A stretch of DNA of 43,341 bases from an uncultured Oscillospiraceae bacterium (GTDB lineage: Bacteria > Bacillota > Clostridia > Oscillospirales > Oscillospiraceae), in the NCBI GenBank assembly GCA_947629955.1, contig CANRFT010000016.1, positions 1 through 43,341 of the forward strand, written 5' to 3'. A model generated the notes under the pieces. The model had not been told where the DNA came from and ran no database searches. It worked only from the letters and a program-made list of their open reading frames with translations. The position numbers were made by a program, and so were the translations under genes. Below, piece by piece: positions 37,263 to 43,341 of the stretch (position 1 is its first letter; each line of letters begins with the position of its first letter).

Positions 37263-37291
37263 TTGCAAATCTTCCGGAACAGTGGTAATTT
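37263..37291 (+). promoter_or_regulatory. pta promoter
   Basis: TTGCAA (37263-37268), 17-base spacer, TAATTT (37286-37291). A GTGGT / ACCAC dyad (37283-37300) covers the -10 box. Confidence 0.6.
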
Positions 37292-37339
37292 ATAACCACC
37301 GAAGTTCTCTTTAAACCATATTTTGGAGGTTCATGCATT

Positions 37340-38353
37340 ATGTTTGACAAACTTATCAACAAACTGAAGGCCGCCCCCAAGCGCATCGTGTTCACCGAGG
37401 GCACCGACGCCCGCATCCTGGAGGCCTCCGCGCGGCTGCTGTCCGACAGCTTCCTCACTCCCGTGCTGGTGGGCAATGAGGACGAGGTCCGCGCCGCAGC
37501 CGGGAAGGCCGGCTTCGACATCCAGGGCGCCGAGATCATCGACCCCGCCTCCTATCCCAAAATGGAGGAGATGGTGGCGACCATGGTCCAGCTCCGCAAG
37601 GGTAAGATGACTGAGGACGAGTGCCGCGCCGCTCTGAAAAAGGGCAACTACTTCGGCACCATGCTGGTGAAGATGGGCGTGGCCGACTGCCTGCTGGGCG
37701 GCGCCACCTACTCCACCGCCGACACCGTCCGCCCCGCCCTCCAGCTGGTCAAGACCAAACCGGGCGCCCACCTGGTGTCCTCCTGCTTCATCATGAAGCG
37801 GGACACCGGCGACGAGGCCCTGCGGACGCTCTGCATGGGCGACTGTGCCATCAACATCTCCTATGAGGACTCTCTGGACAAAGAGGGCAACGTCACCCTC
37901 CCCGCCGCCCAGAAGCTGGCCGAAGTGGCCGTGGAGTGCGCGAAGACCGCCCAGACCTTTGGCATCGACCCCAAGGTAGCCATGCTGTCCTTCTCCACCA
38001 AGGGCTCCGGCAAGGGCTCCACCGTGCCCCTCAGCGCCGCCGCCACCAAGCTCGCCCAGGAGATGGCCCCGGATCTGGCCATCGACGGCGAGATGCAGTT
38101 CGACGCAGCCGTCTCCCCCACCGTGGGCCAGCTGAAGTTCCCCGGCTCCAAGGTGGCCGGCTACGCCAACACCTTCATCTTCCCCAACATCGAGTCCGGC
38201 AACATCGGCTACAAGATCGCCCAGCGCCTGGGCGGATATGACGCCTACGGTCCCATCCTGCTGGGGCTGAACGCCCCCATCAACGACCTGTCCCGGGGCT
38301 GCAACGCCGAGGAGGTCTACTCCATGGCCATCATCACCGCCGCCCTGGCCTGA
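37340..38353 (+). CDS. pta: Phosphate acetyltransferase
   Basis: 337-residue short-form Pta: acetyl-CoA plus Pi to acetyl phosphate plus CoA. RIVFTEGTDARILEASARL, KGNYFGTMLVKMGVADCLLGG, YSTADTVRPALQLVKTKPG, FSTKGSGKGS, and the terminal FPNIESGNIGYKIAQRLGGYDAYGPILLGLNAPINDLSRG are diagnostic. It is monocistronic with its own promoter and terminator. The usual partner ackA is not adjacent; either it lies elsewhere or Buk helps. SD TTTTGGAGGTT precedes the ATG. Confidence 0.95.
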   Translation: MFDKLINKLKAAPKRIVFTEGTDARILEASARLLSDSFLTPVLVGNEDEVRAAAGKAGFDIQGAEIIDPASYPKMEEMVATMVQLRKGKMTEDECRAALKKGNYFGTMLVKMGVADCLLGGATYSTADTVRPALQLVKTKPGAHLVSSCFIMKRDTGDEALRTLCMGDCAINISYEDSLDKEGNVTLPAAQKLAEVAVECAKTAQTFGIDPKVAMLSFSTKGSGKGSTVPLSAAATKLAQEMAPDLAIDGEMQFDAAVSPTVGQLKFPGSKVAGYANTFIFPNIESGNIGYKIAQRLGGYDAYGPILLGLNAPINDLSRGCNAEEVYSMAIITAALA

Positions 38354-38368
38354 ACCAAAACCTACATC

Positions 38369-38399
38369 GGCCCCCATCCTGCCGGGATGGGGGCCTTTT
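38369..38399 (+). terminator. Terminator of pta
   Basis: GGCCCCCATCC / GGATGGGGGCC eleven-bp stem followed by TTTT. Confidence 0.92.
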
Positions 38400-38405
38400 G
38401 CGCGC

Positions 38406-38433
38406 AAAAAACCGCCTGCCTGCCGGCAGACGG
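38406..38433 (-). terminator. Terminator of rpsT
   Basis: Minus strand CCGTCTG / CAGGCGG stem (one G-U) with an eight-base loop, followed by TTTTTT. Confidence 0.8.
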
Positions 38434-38446
38434 CTCTTTTTGCGGT

Positions 38447-38710
38447 TCACGCCAGTTTGTTGAGCTTCAGGGTCATGGCGCTCTTCTTATTGGCGGCATT
38501 GTTCTTATGCAGCAGACCCTTGGCAGCGGCCTGGTCCACAGCCTTGACGGCCACCTTGTAAGCGGCATCGGCCTCGCTGCGGCTGCCACCGGCTACCGCG
38601 GCCTGGAACTTCTTCAGGTCGGTCTTCAGAGCGGACTTCTGAGCCTTGTTCTGGGCGGCCTTGGCGGCATTCACCAGAACGCGCTTCTTGGCAGACTTGA
38701 TATTGGGCAA
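38447..38710 (-). CDS. rpsT: 30S ribosomal protein S20 (TTG start)
   Basis: 87-residue S20: PNIKSAKKRVLVNAAKAAQN, TDLKKFQAAV, and LHKNNAANKKSAMTLKLN match the family. Binds 16S rRNA helices 9 and 44. The codon before PNIKSAKKR is TTG, with GAGGAGGTG six bases upstream, so TTG is the start; an ATG 39 bases further upstream would add a non-homologous extension. E. coli rpsT also starts with UUG, which matters for its feedback control. rpsT next to gpr is a conserved Firmicute neighbourhood. Confidence 0.94.
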   Translation of the reverse strand: MPNIKSAKKRVLVNAAKAAQNKAQKSALKTDLKKFQAAVAGGSRSEADAAYKVAVKAVDQAAAKGLLHKNNAANKKSAMTLKLNKLA

Positions 38711-38770
38711 ACCAAACACCTCCTCCGATTGCCTCGTTGATCTCATCACGGTTTCCCGTCGCGGATATGT

Positions 38771-38799
38771 ATTCTACCATGAAATATCGGAAATTGCAA
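38771..38799 (-). promoter_or_regulatory. rpsT promoter
   Basis: Minus strand TTGCAA (38799-38794), 17-base spacer, TAGAAT (38776-38771). Confidence 0.7.
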
Positions 38800-38900
38800 C
38801 ACTTATTTTTGATTTTTTGGATAGAAACTTTTCTGCCGCAAAAAATAGGTGTACGCCGTACATCCGGCCACAATACCTTGTGTGCAAAGGGGGAGTCCTC

Positions 38901-39794
38901 ATGGCGCAGCGCCGTACAGACCTGGCGGTGGAGGCCCATCAGCTCTGGCGGGAGGGAGCGGGCGAGGCCGCCTCCCTCCCCGGCGTCCGCTCGGAGGAGG
39001 CGGAACGGGAAGGCTTTGCCGTCACCACCGTCACTGTGACCGATGAAAAGGCCGGGGAGGCCATCGGCAAGGCCCCCGGCGTGTATATCACCCTGGAGCT
39101 GGAGGGCCTGCTCCGCCGGGAGGAGGACGCCTTCCGCCGGGCGGTCCGGGCCATCGCGGACGAGCTGTCCCCTCTGCTGCCGGATGGCCCCGCCCTGGCG
39201 GCGGGCCTGGGCAACCGGGCGGTCACCCCGGACGTGATCGGTCCCCTGGCCGTCGACCACCTGCTGGTCACCCGCCATCTGGTGGAGCGGGCGCCGGAGC
39301 ATTTCAGCCGGCTGCGGCCGGTGGCGGCCGTCTCCCCCGGCGTGCTGGCCTCCACCGGGGTGGAGAGCGCCGCAGCCGTCTCCGCCCTGGTGAAGGAGCT
39401 CCGCCCTGCCTGCGTCATCGTGATAGACGCTTTGGCCGCCCGGTCCCTGGAGCGGCTGTGCCGCACGGTGCAGCTGTCCGATACGGGCATCGTCCCCGGC
39501 TCCGGCGTGGGCAACCACCGGCAGGCCCTGGACAGGGACACCCTGGGCGTCCCCGTGTTCTCCGTTGGGGTCCCCACGGTGGTGGACGGCGCCACCCTGG
39601 CCCTGGACCTGCTGGAGGGGGCCGGCATCCGCGCCCCTGACCGGGACGCCCTGAAGGGCGGGGTGGACCTGTTCGTCACCCCTCGGGACATCGACAGCAG
39701 GGCGGCGGAGCTGTCCAAGGCTCTGGGCTACGGCCTGAGCCTGGCCCTCAATCCCTCCCTGTCGGTGGAGGACCTGACAATGCTGTTGGAATAG
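38901..39794 (+). CDS. gpr: GPR, spore germination endoprotease
   Basis: 297-residue A25-family aspartic-type protease that degrades small acid-soluble spore proteins at germination. The N-terminal RRTDLAVEAHQL contains the propeptide-type sequence; GLGNRAVTPDVIGPLAVDHLLVTRH, the PGVLASTGVESA segment, DALAARSLERLCRTVQLSDTGI and PGSGVGNHRQAL with TLGVPVFSVGVPTVVDGATL are diagnostic. Slightly shorter than Bacillus GPR. ATG 38901 is preceded by GGGGGAGTCCTC. This is direct evidence that the organism forms endospores. I could not identify a convincing sigma-F/G promoter in front of it. spoIIP, the usual follower, is absent. Confidence 0.93.
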   Translation: MAQRRTDLAVEAHQLWREGAGEAASLPGVRSEEAEREGFAVTTVTVTDEKAGEAIGKAPGVYITLELEGLLRREEDAFRRAVRAIADELSPLLPDGPALAAGLGNRAVTPDVIGPLAVDHLLVTRHLVERAPEHFSRLRPVAAVSPGVLASTGVESAAAVSALVKELRPACVIVIDALAARSLERLCRTVQLSDTGIVPGSGVGNHRQALDRDTLGVPVFSVGVPTVVDGATLALDLLEGAGIRAPDRDALKGGVDLFVTPRDIDSRAAELSKALGYGLSLALNPSLSVEDLTMLLE

Positions 39795-39809
39795 GGCGAA
39801 AAAATATGG

Positions 39810-39838
39810 TTGTCCTTTTGTCTCCCCTCTGCTATAAT
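39810..39838 (+). promoter_or_regulatory. Sigma-A promoter of the YihY-family gene
   Basis: TTGTCC (39810-39815), 17-base spacer, TATAAT (39833-39838). Confidence 0.8.
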
Positions 39839-39871
39839 TCATGAAGAATTGCTTAAGAGAGGAGGCCGCCC

Positions 39872-40726
39872 ATGAAGGGACCCATGCGCTTTGCCCCGTT
39901 CCGCTTCCTGGCGGAGATGGTGGATTTGTATTTCTCCAAGCGGGTGGCACGCTCCTCCGCCGAGCTGTCCTACTGGCTGACGCTGACCTTCTTCCCCATC
40001 ATCATCTGCGTGTCCGCCTTTCTGGATGTGCTCAACATCAACTTCGACCACCTCATCGACCAGGTGCAGGACTTCCTGCCCCAGAGCGTGCTGGTGATCT
40101 TCCGGGAATATGTGCGCTATATCTCCACCAACCAGTCCACCGCCATGTTCATCGGCGGGCTGTTCCTCACCCTGCTGTTCGCCTCCGCCGCCGTCCGCGC
40201 CCTGATGAACATCATGCAGGACATCTACGGCCGGGCCACCTTCTGGGGCCTGCGGCGCTTTTCGGCCAGCGTGGTCTTTGCCCTGCTGCTACTGGTGGTC
40301 ATCTATCTGTCCCTGGCGGTGGTGGTGTCCGGCAACTGGTTCTTCCACACGGTGGGCAATCTGCTGGGACTGGAGGACCTGCTGTCCCGGTTCGCCCTGT
40401 GGCAGTGGCTGAAATACGTCCTGCTGCTGGGGATCGTGTTTCTGTTCATCCTGCTGCTGTACCGGTTCTCCGCCCCTCTGGACCACCCACGGCCCCCGGT
40501 GGTGCTGGGGGCTCTGCTGGCCTCCCTGGCCCTGGCGGGGGCCTCTATGATCTTCTCCTTCCTGGTGGGCAGCTCCACCCAGTACTCCCTGGTGTACGGT
40601 TCCCTGGCCTCGGTGATCATCATGCTGGTGTGGCTGTACCTCTGCGGCAACGTGCTGATCCTGGGCTCGGTGTTCAACTACGTCCTCTACCGCTGGCACA
40701 AGGAGAAGCAGAACAAAGACGGCTGA
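39872..40726 (+). CDS. YihY/BrkB-family integral membrane protein
   Basis: 284 residues with about six helices. RSSAELSYWLTLTFFPIIICVSAF, RALMNIMQDIYG, and the C-terminal GSLASVIIMLVWLYLCGNVLILGSVFN are characteristic of the YihY/BrkB (formerly RNase BN) family. Despite older annotations it is not an RNase; function is unresolved. Own promoter and terminator; SD AAGAGAGGAGG precedes the ATG. Confidence 0.9.
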   Translation: MKGPMRFAPFRFLAEMVDLYFSKRVARSSAELSYWLTLTFFPIIICVSAFLDVLNINFDHLIDQVQDFLPQSVLVIFREYVRYISTNQSTAMFIGGLFLTLLFASAAVRALMNIMQDIYGRATFWGLRRFSASVVFALLLLVVIYLSLAVVVSGNWFFHTVGNLLGLEDLLSRFALWQWLKYVLLLGIVFLFILLLYRFSAPLDHPRPPVVLGALLASLALAGASMIFSFLVGSSTQYSLVYGSLASVIIMLVWLYLCGNVLILGSVFNYVLYRWHKEKQNKDG

Positions 40727-40727
40727 C

Positions 40728-40753
40728 AGCCCGCCGGACACCGGCGGGCTTTT
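40728..40753 (+). terminator. Terminator of the YihY-family gene
   Basis: AGCCCGCCGG / CCGGCGGGCT stem with a three-base loop followed by TTTT. Confidence 0.92.
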
Positions 40754-40821
40754 CCGTATAAAGGTCCCCTCCCCGCGGCAAACTAACCGGGAACTGCTTA
40801 GAAAAAGAGGGGGCGGCCGCC

Positions 40822-41289
40822 ATGTGGCAGATCGGCGTATGGGAGCGGGACGAGGGGCTGGCCCACCGGGTGAGCCGCCTGGCGGAGGGCCGGCCGGCCC
40901 TGGTGCGGGCCTGCCGCCATCCGGCCCTGCTGGCGGGGCTGCGGCTGGATCTGCTGGTGGTGTCCCCCGGCGCGGCGGGCTGGGCGGGGGCGTCGGCCCT
41001 CACATGCCGCACCGCGCTGCTCCCCGGCGGGCTGTCCGCCCTCACCCGGGACCTCCCCGCCGACACGGTGGTCAGCTACGGCGCCTCCCCCCGAAATACC
41101 CTCACCCTGTCCAGCCTGGAGGGAGAGCAGGCGGCGGTGGCCGTCCAGCGGGAGTTCATCTCCCTGGAGGGCAGGGCGGTGGAGCGGCAGGAGCTGGTGC
41201 TGCCCTACGACGGGCGGACGCCGGAGTTATTTCTGGCAGAGACGGGGGCCGCCCTGCTGCTGGGCTGTCTGCCGGCGGACGGAACATAG
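40822..41289 (+). CDS. Hypothetical protein, 155 residues
   Basis: Not recognised. Soluble, Ala/Leu/Arg-rich, with alternating beta/alpha elements (LDLLVVSPGAAGWAG, then TALLPGGLSALTRDLP and TVVSYGASPRNTLTLSS), giving a Rossmann-like impression. The ASPRNTLTLSSLEG segment looks like the Mur-ligase-type domain-3 chemistry seen in some small clostridial proteins, but this is only an impression. SD AGAGGGGGCGG precedes ATG 40822; a strong terminator follows. Codon usage in this frame matches neighbouring genes, which supports it being real. Confidence 0.65.
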   Translation: MWQIGVWERDEGLAHRVSRLAEGRPALVRACRHPALLAGLRLDLLVVSPGAAGWAGASALTCRTALLPGGLSALTRDLPADTVVSYGASPRNTLTLSSLEGEQAAVAVQREFISLEGRAVERQELVLPYDGRTPELFLAETGAALLLGCLPADGT

Positions 41290-41292
41290 ATC

Positions 41293-41318
41293 ACGGGACG
41301 CGAAAGCGTCCCGTTTTT
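41293..41318 (+). terminator. Terminator of the 155-residue gene
   Basis: ACGGGACGC / GCGTCCCGT stem with GAAA tetraloop, then TTTTT. Confidence 0.93.
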
Positions 41319-41350
41319 CACGTCAAGATACGCCGAACGCAAATCACCCC

Positions 41351-41379
41351 TTGACGCAATGAAAATCATGTGATATGAT
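41351..41379 (+). promoter_or_regulatory. Promoter of the DUF1836-degV operon
   Basis: TTGACG (41351-41356), 17-base spacer, TATGAT (41374-41379). Confidence 0.8.
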
Positions 41380-41407
41380 TTCCTAAACCAGATTTGGAGG
41401 TGGCCCT

Positions 41408-41941
41408 ATGGAGGAACTCACACAACTGAAACAGCGCCTGGCCGAGGTGCGCCCCGACTCCTTTGAGCGCCTGCCCGACATCCCGCTGTACATGGACCAG
41501 GTGGTGTCCTATCTGGCCCGTCAGTCCGTCTCCCTGGACGCGGGTGACAGCCTCACCCCGGCTATGATCAACAACTATATCAAGGACGGCCTGCTCCATC
41601 GGGCACACGGCAAAAAATATGACCAGGAGCATCTGGGACTGCTCACCGCCATCAGCGCGCTCAAGCAGGTGCTCTCCGTCCGGGAGATGAAGGTCCTCAC
41701 CGCCGTGGGGCGCGAGGGCTGGGACTCCAAGAAGCAGTACGACTACTTCTGCAAGTATTTAGACGAGTCCATGAGCTCCGTGGCCGATCAGCTGGACCCG
41801 GAGACCTCGGACTACGACCTGCCCAAGCTGGTACTGAAACTGGCCATGCAGAGCTACGCCAGCGGTCTGGCCTGCCGGCAGGTCCTGTCCATCCTGGCCA
41901 GACACACCGGCCACGAGGATATGCTGGAAAAAAATAAGTGA
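41408..41941 (+). CDS. DUF1836 domain protein
   Basis: 177 residues with the DUF1836 pattern: LPDIPLYMDQVVSYL, LTPAMINNYIKDGLLHRAHGKKYDQEHL, and LKQVLSVREMKVL. The central part resembles a MerR-like winged-helix surface, so a DNA-binding role is suspected in this uncharacterised family. It stands before a degV gene (57 bases apart), a pairing frequent in Clostridia. SD TTTGGAGGTGG precedes the ATG. Confidence 0.88.
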   Translation: MEELTQLKQRLAEVRPDSFERLPDIPLYMDQVVSYLARQSVSLDAGDSLTPAMINNYIKDGLLHRAHGKKYDQEHLGLLTAISALKQVLSVREMKVLTAVGREGWDSKKQYDYFCKYLDESMSSVADQLDPETSDYDLPKLVLKLAMQSYASGLACRQVLSILARHTGHEDMLEKNK

Positions 41942-41998
41942 TCCCGGGGCGGAGCGCCCCGCGCCGCCCCATCAACAAACTAACGGAGGTCCACTGCC

Positions 41999-42880
41999 AT
42001 GAGCGATTTTGTCATCATCACCGATTCTTCCTGCGATACCCCCAACCAATACGTTCAGGAGCTTCATCTGGGGATCCTGCCCCTCTCCTTTATCATTGAC
42101 GGGAAGACCTATCACAACTACCCGGACAACCGGGAGATGTCCCCCACTGATTTTTACGGCAAACTGAAGGCCGGCTCTCTAGCCACCACCAACGCCGTCA
42201 ACGTCCAGCAGGCGCTGGAAGAGCTGGAGGCCAATCTGAAGGCCGGACACGACGTGCTGGTGCTGGCCTTCTCCTCCGGCCTGTCTGCCACCTGCTCCTC
42301 CTTCCAGATGGCCGCCGCCGAGCTGGCCCCCCAATACCCCGACCGGAAGCTGTATGTGGTGGACACCCTGGCGGCCACCGGCGGGCAGTCCATCCTGGTG
42401 CTCACCGCCGGCAGGATGCGGGCCGAGGGCAAGTCCATCGAGGAGGTCCGGGACTGGGTGGAGGCCAATAAGTGCCGGGTGAACACCTGGTTCACCGTCA
42501 ACGACCTGTTCTTCCTCAAAAAAGGCGGCCGGGTCTCCGCCGCCACCGCTATCGTGGGCACCATGCTCCAGATCAAGCCCGTCCTGCGGATGGACGAAAA
42601 CGGAAAGCTGGCCACCATGCAGAAGGCCCGGGGCCGCAAGGCGGCTCTGGACACGCTGGTGAAGCTGGCGGAGGAGCGGGGCGAGGAACTGGACAAATTC
42701 CCCGTGTTCGTCAGTCACAGCGACTGCATGGCCGACGCGGAATGGGTTGCCGGGCAGCTCAAAGCCCGGTGCGGCGCGGCCAACGTCATCATCCACGATA
42801 TCGGCCCCGTCATCGGCGCCCACACCGGCCCCGGCGCCGTGGTGGTCAACTTCATCGGCAGGAACACCGCCCAGGTGTGA
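41999..42880 (+). CDS. DegV family fatty-acid-binding protein
   Basis: 293 residues with two DegV lobes. FVIITDSSCDTPNQ, LPLSFIIDGKTYHNY, a TNAVNVQQ segment, AFSSGLSATCSSFQMAAAEL, FFLKKGGRVSAATAIVGTML and IHDIGPVIGAHTGPGAVVV are diagnostic. DegV/FakB proteins hold a fatty acid for phosphorylation by FakA; no fakA is in the window. Which fatty acid is bound is unknown. SD AACGGAGGTCC precedes the ATG. Confidence 0.93.
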   Translation: MSDFVIITDSSCDTPNQYVQELHLGILPLSFIIDGKTYHNYPDNREMSPTDFYGKLKAGSLATTNAVNVQQALEELEANLKAGHDVLVLAFSSGLSATCSSFQMAAAELAPQYPDRKLYVVDTLAATGGQSILVLTAGRMRAEGKSIEEVRDWVEANKCRVNTWFTVNDLFFLKKGGRVSAATAIVGTMLQIKPVLRMDENGKLATMQKARGRKAALDTLVKLAEERGEELDKFPVFVSHSDCMADAEWVAGQLKARCGAANVIIHDIGPVIGAHTGPGAVVVNFIGRNTAQV

Positions 42881-42965
42881 TCTTGATCCCTCCTCTATAC
42901 GTCAGAAAACAGTCCAGAACGCACCACCCTGACCCCGCCCGGCGCGAAGCCGGCTGCATCGAACA

Positions 42966-43006
42966 CGGCAAAGGCCGGACCCTTTCGGGCCCGGCCTTTG
43001 CCGTTT
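42966..43006 (+). terminator. Terminator of the degV operon
   Basis: CGGCAAAGGCCGGACCC / GGGCCCGGCCTTTGCCG stem (one mismatch) with TTTC loop followed by TTT. Confidence 0.88.
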
Positions 43007-43066
43007 GGAAAAGTAGGAGAAACACGTGAATATCACGGTTTTAGCGGTTTTGTGCGGGAGCTCCGG

Positions 43067-43341
43067 TCAGTTGGCCTTCTTCTCCTTCATCCAGCGGCGC
43101 ACGATGGCGACCACGCCCCAGATGGTGAGGCCGCCGGCCACCACCCACAGTCCGATGAGGATGAAGTAGTAGTTGGCGAAGGGCAGCCCGCCCACGATGA
43201 TGCCGTGGGCCACGCCGTTCATGGCGTTGGAGTTCACGGTGGTGTAGAGGATGTGCTTGATGGCCTGCCGGGAGAAGTACCGGGAGGCGGGATTGTTGGC
43301 GGTGTCCAGCGGCGCGTCCACGGTGAAGCCGGTGAGCTTCA
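43067..43341 (-). CDS. C-terminal end of a membrane protein, truncated by window edge
   Basis: About 91 residues are visible; the frame stays open to the window edge (KLTGFTVDAPLDT...), so the start is outside. It has an extracytoplasmic-looking segment (NPASRYFSRQAIKHILYTT), one transmembrane helix (YYFILIGLWVVAGGLTIWGVVAIV) and a basic tail RRWMKEKKAN that should stay in the cytoplasm. The family cannot be told from this fragment. Confidence 0.7.
   Translation of the reverse strand, partial: KLTGFTVDAPLDTANNPASRYFSRQAIKHILYTTVNSNAMNGVAHGIIVGGLPFANYYFILIGLWVVAGGLTIWGVVAIVRRWMKEKKAN

Overview
The window is GC-rich, densely coded chromosomal DNA, probably from an endospore-forming gut Firmicute of the Oscillospiraceae type (Flavonifractor / Oscillibacter / Intestinimonas-like). 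This placement is inferred from gene content: a germination protease (gpr), a SpoVB/YabM-like flippase, a SpoIIQ-like M23 protein, RqcP, HU, MazG, an SLH-type surface-layer protein, butyrate-type ptb-buk, a DUF1836-DegV pair, and Bacillus-like promoters and Shine-Dalgarno sites. No rRNA, tRNA or CRISPR array was seen. A perfect 16-bp ParB/Spo0J parS palindrome at 30267-30282, together with the yabMN-type genes, suggests an origin-proximal location.

Layout. 1-1262: the end of a 2-oxoacid:ferredoxin oxidoreductase operon (beta and gamma subunits). 1444-5636: a membrane-anchored XRE regulator, then a BceAB-type ABC exporter without a two-component system. 5766-9380: a GH13 glycosidase, then a MATE exporter and a SpoIIQ-like M23 protein on the other strand. 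9523-13336: a PcrA/UvrD helicase, a small membrane protein, RqcP and a short FNT channel. 13390-16302 (minus): HU, MazG and a SpoVB-like flippase. 16627-26042: recJ, relA, a D-aspartate ligase homologue, an Asp/Glu racemase and two MurE-type ligases with different substrate-selectivity motifs; this looks like a stringent-response and peptidoglycan-precursor operon.

26043-26850 has no conventional gene but is highly structured. It holds a 27-codon ORF with a strong promoter and an SD that can be sequestered in a hairpin. Opposite it are two tandem antisense-RNA units, each with its own sigma-A promoter and each covering the last codons of the ORF. Identical 51-bp REP-like repeats flank the whole block. 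It has the architecture of a type I toxin-antitoxin locus, but I do not recognise the peptide family. This is the best candidate for an undescribed system here.

26851-32284 (minus): an orphan phage-tail-like small protein, the S-layer protein, parS, and ptb-buk (acyl-CoA to acyl phosphate to acid plus ATP). A divergent GntR regulator (32516-33157) shares TTGCAAGA motifs with the ptb promoter. 33255-33833: a DUF4160-DUF2442 pair. 33910-37112 (minus): a YczE-like membrane protein, LepA and an XRE regulator. 37340-43341: pta, rpsT (minus, TTG start), gpr, a YihY-family membrane protein, an orphan 155-residue protein, DUF1836, DegV, and the C-terminal end of a membrane protein leaving the window.

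The metabolic theme is amino-acid/acyl-CoA fermentation (2-oxoacid oxidoreductase, ptb-buk, pta). The second theme is envelope and sporulation biology.
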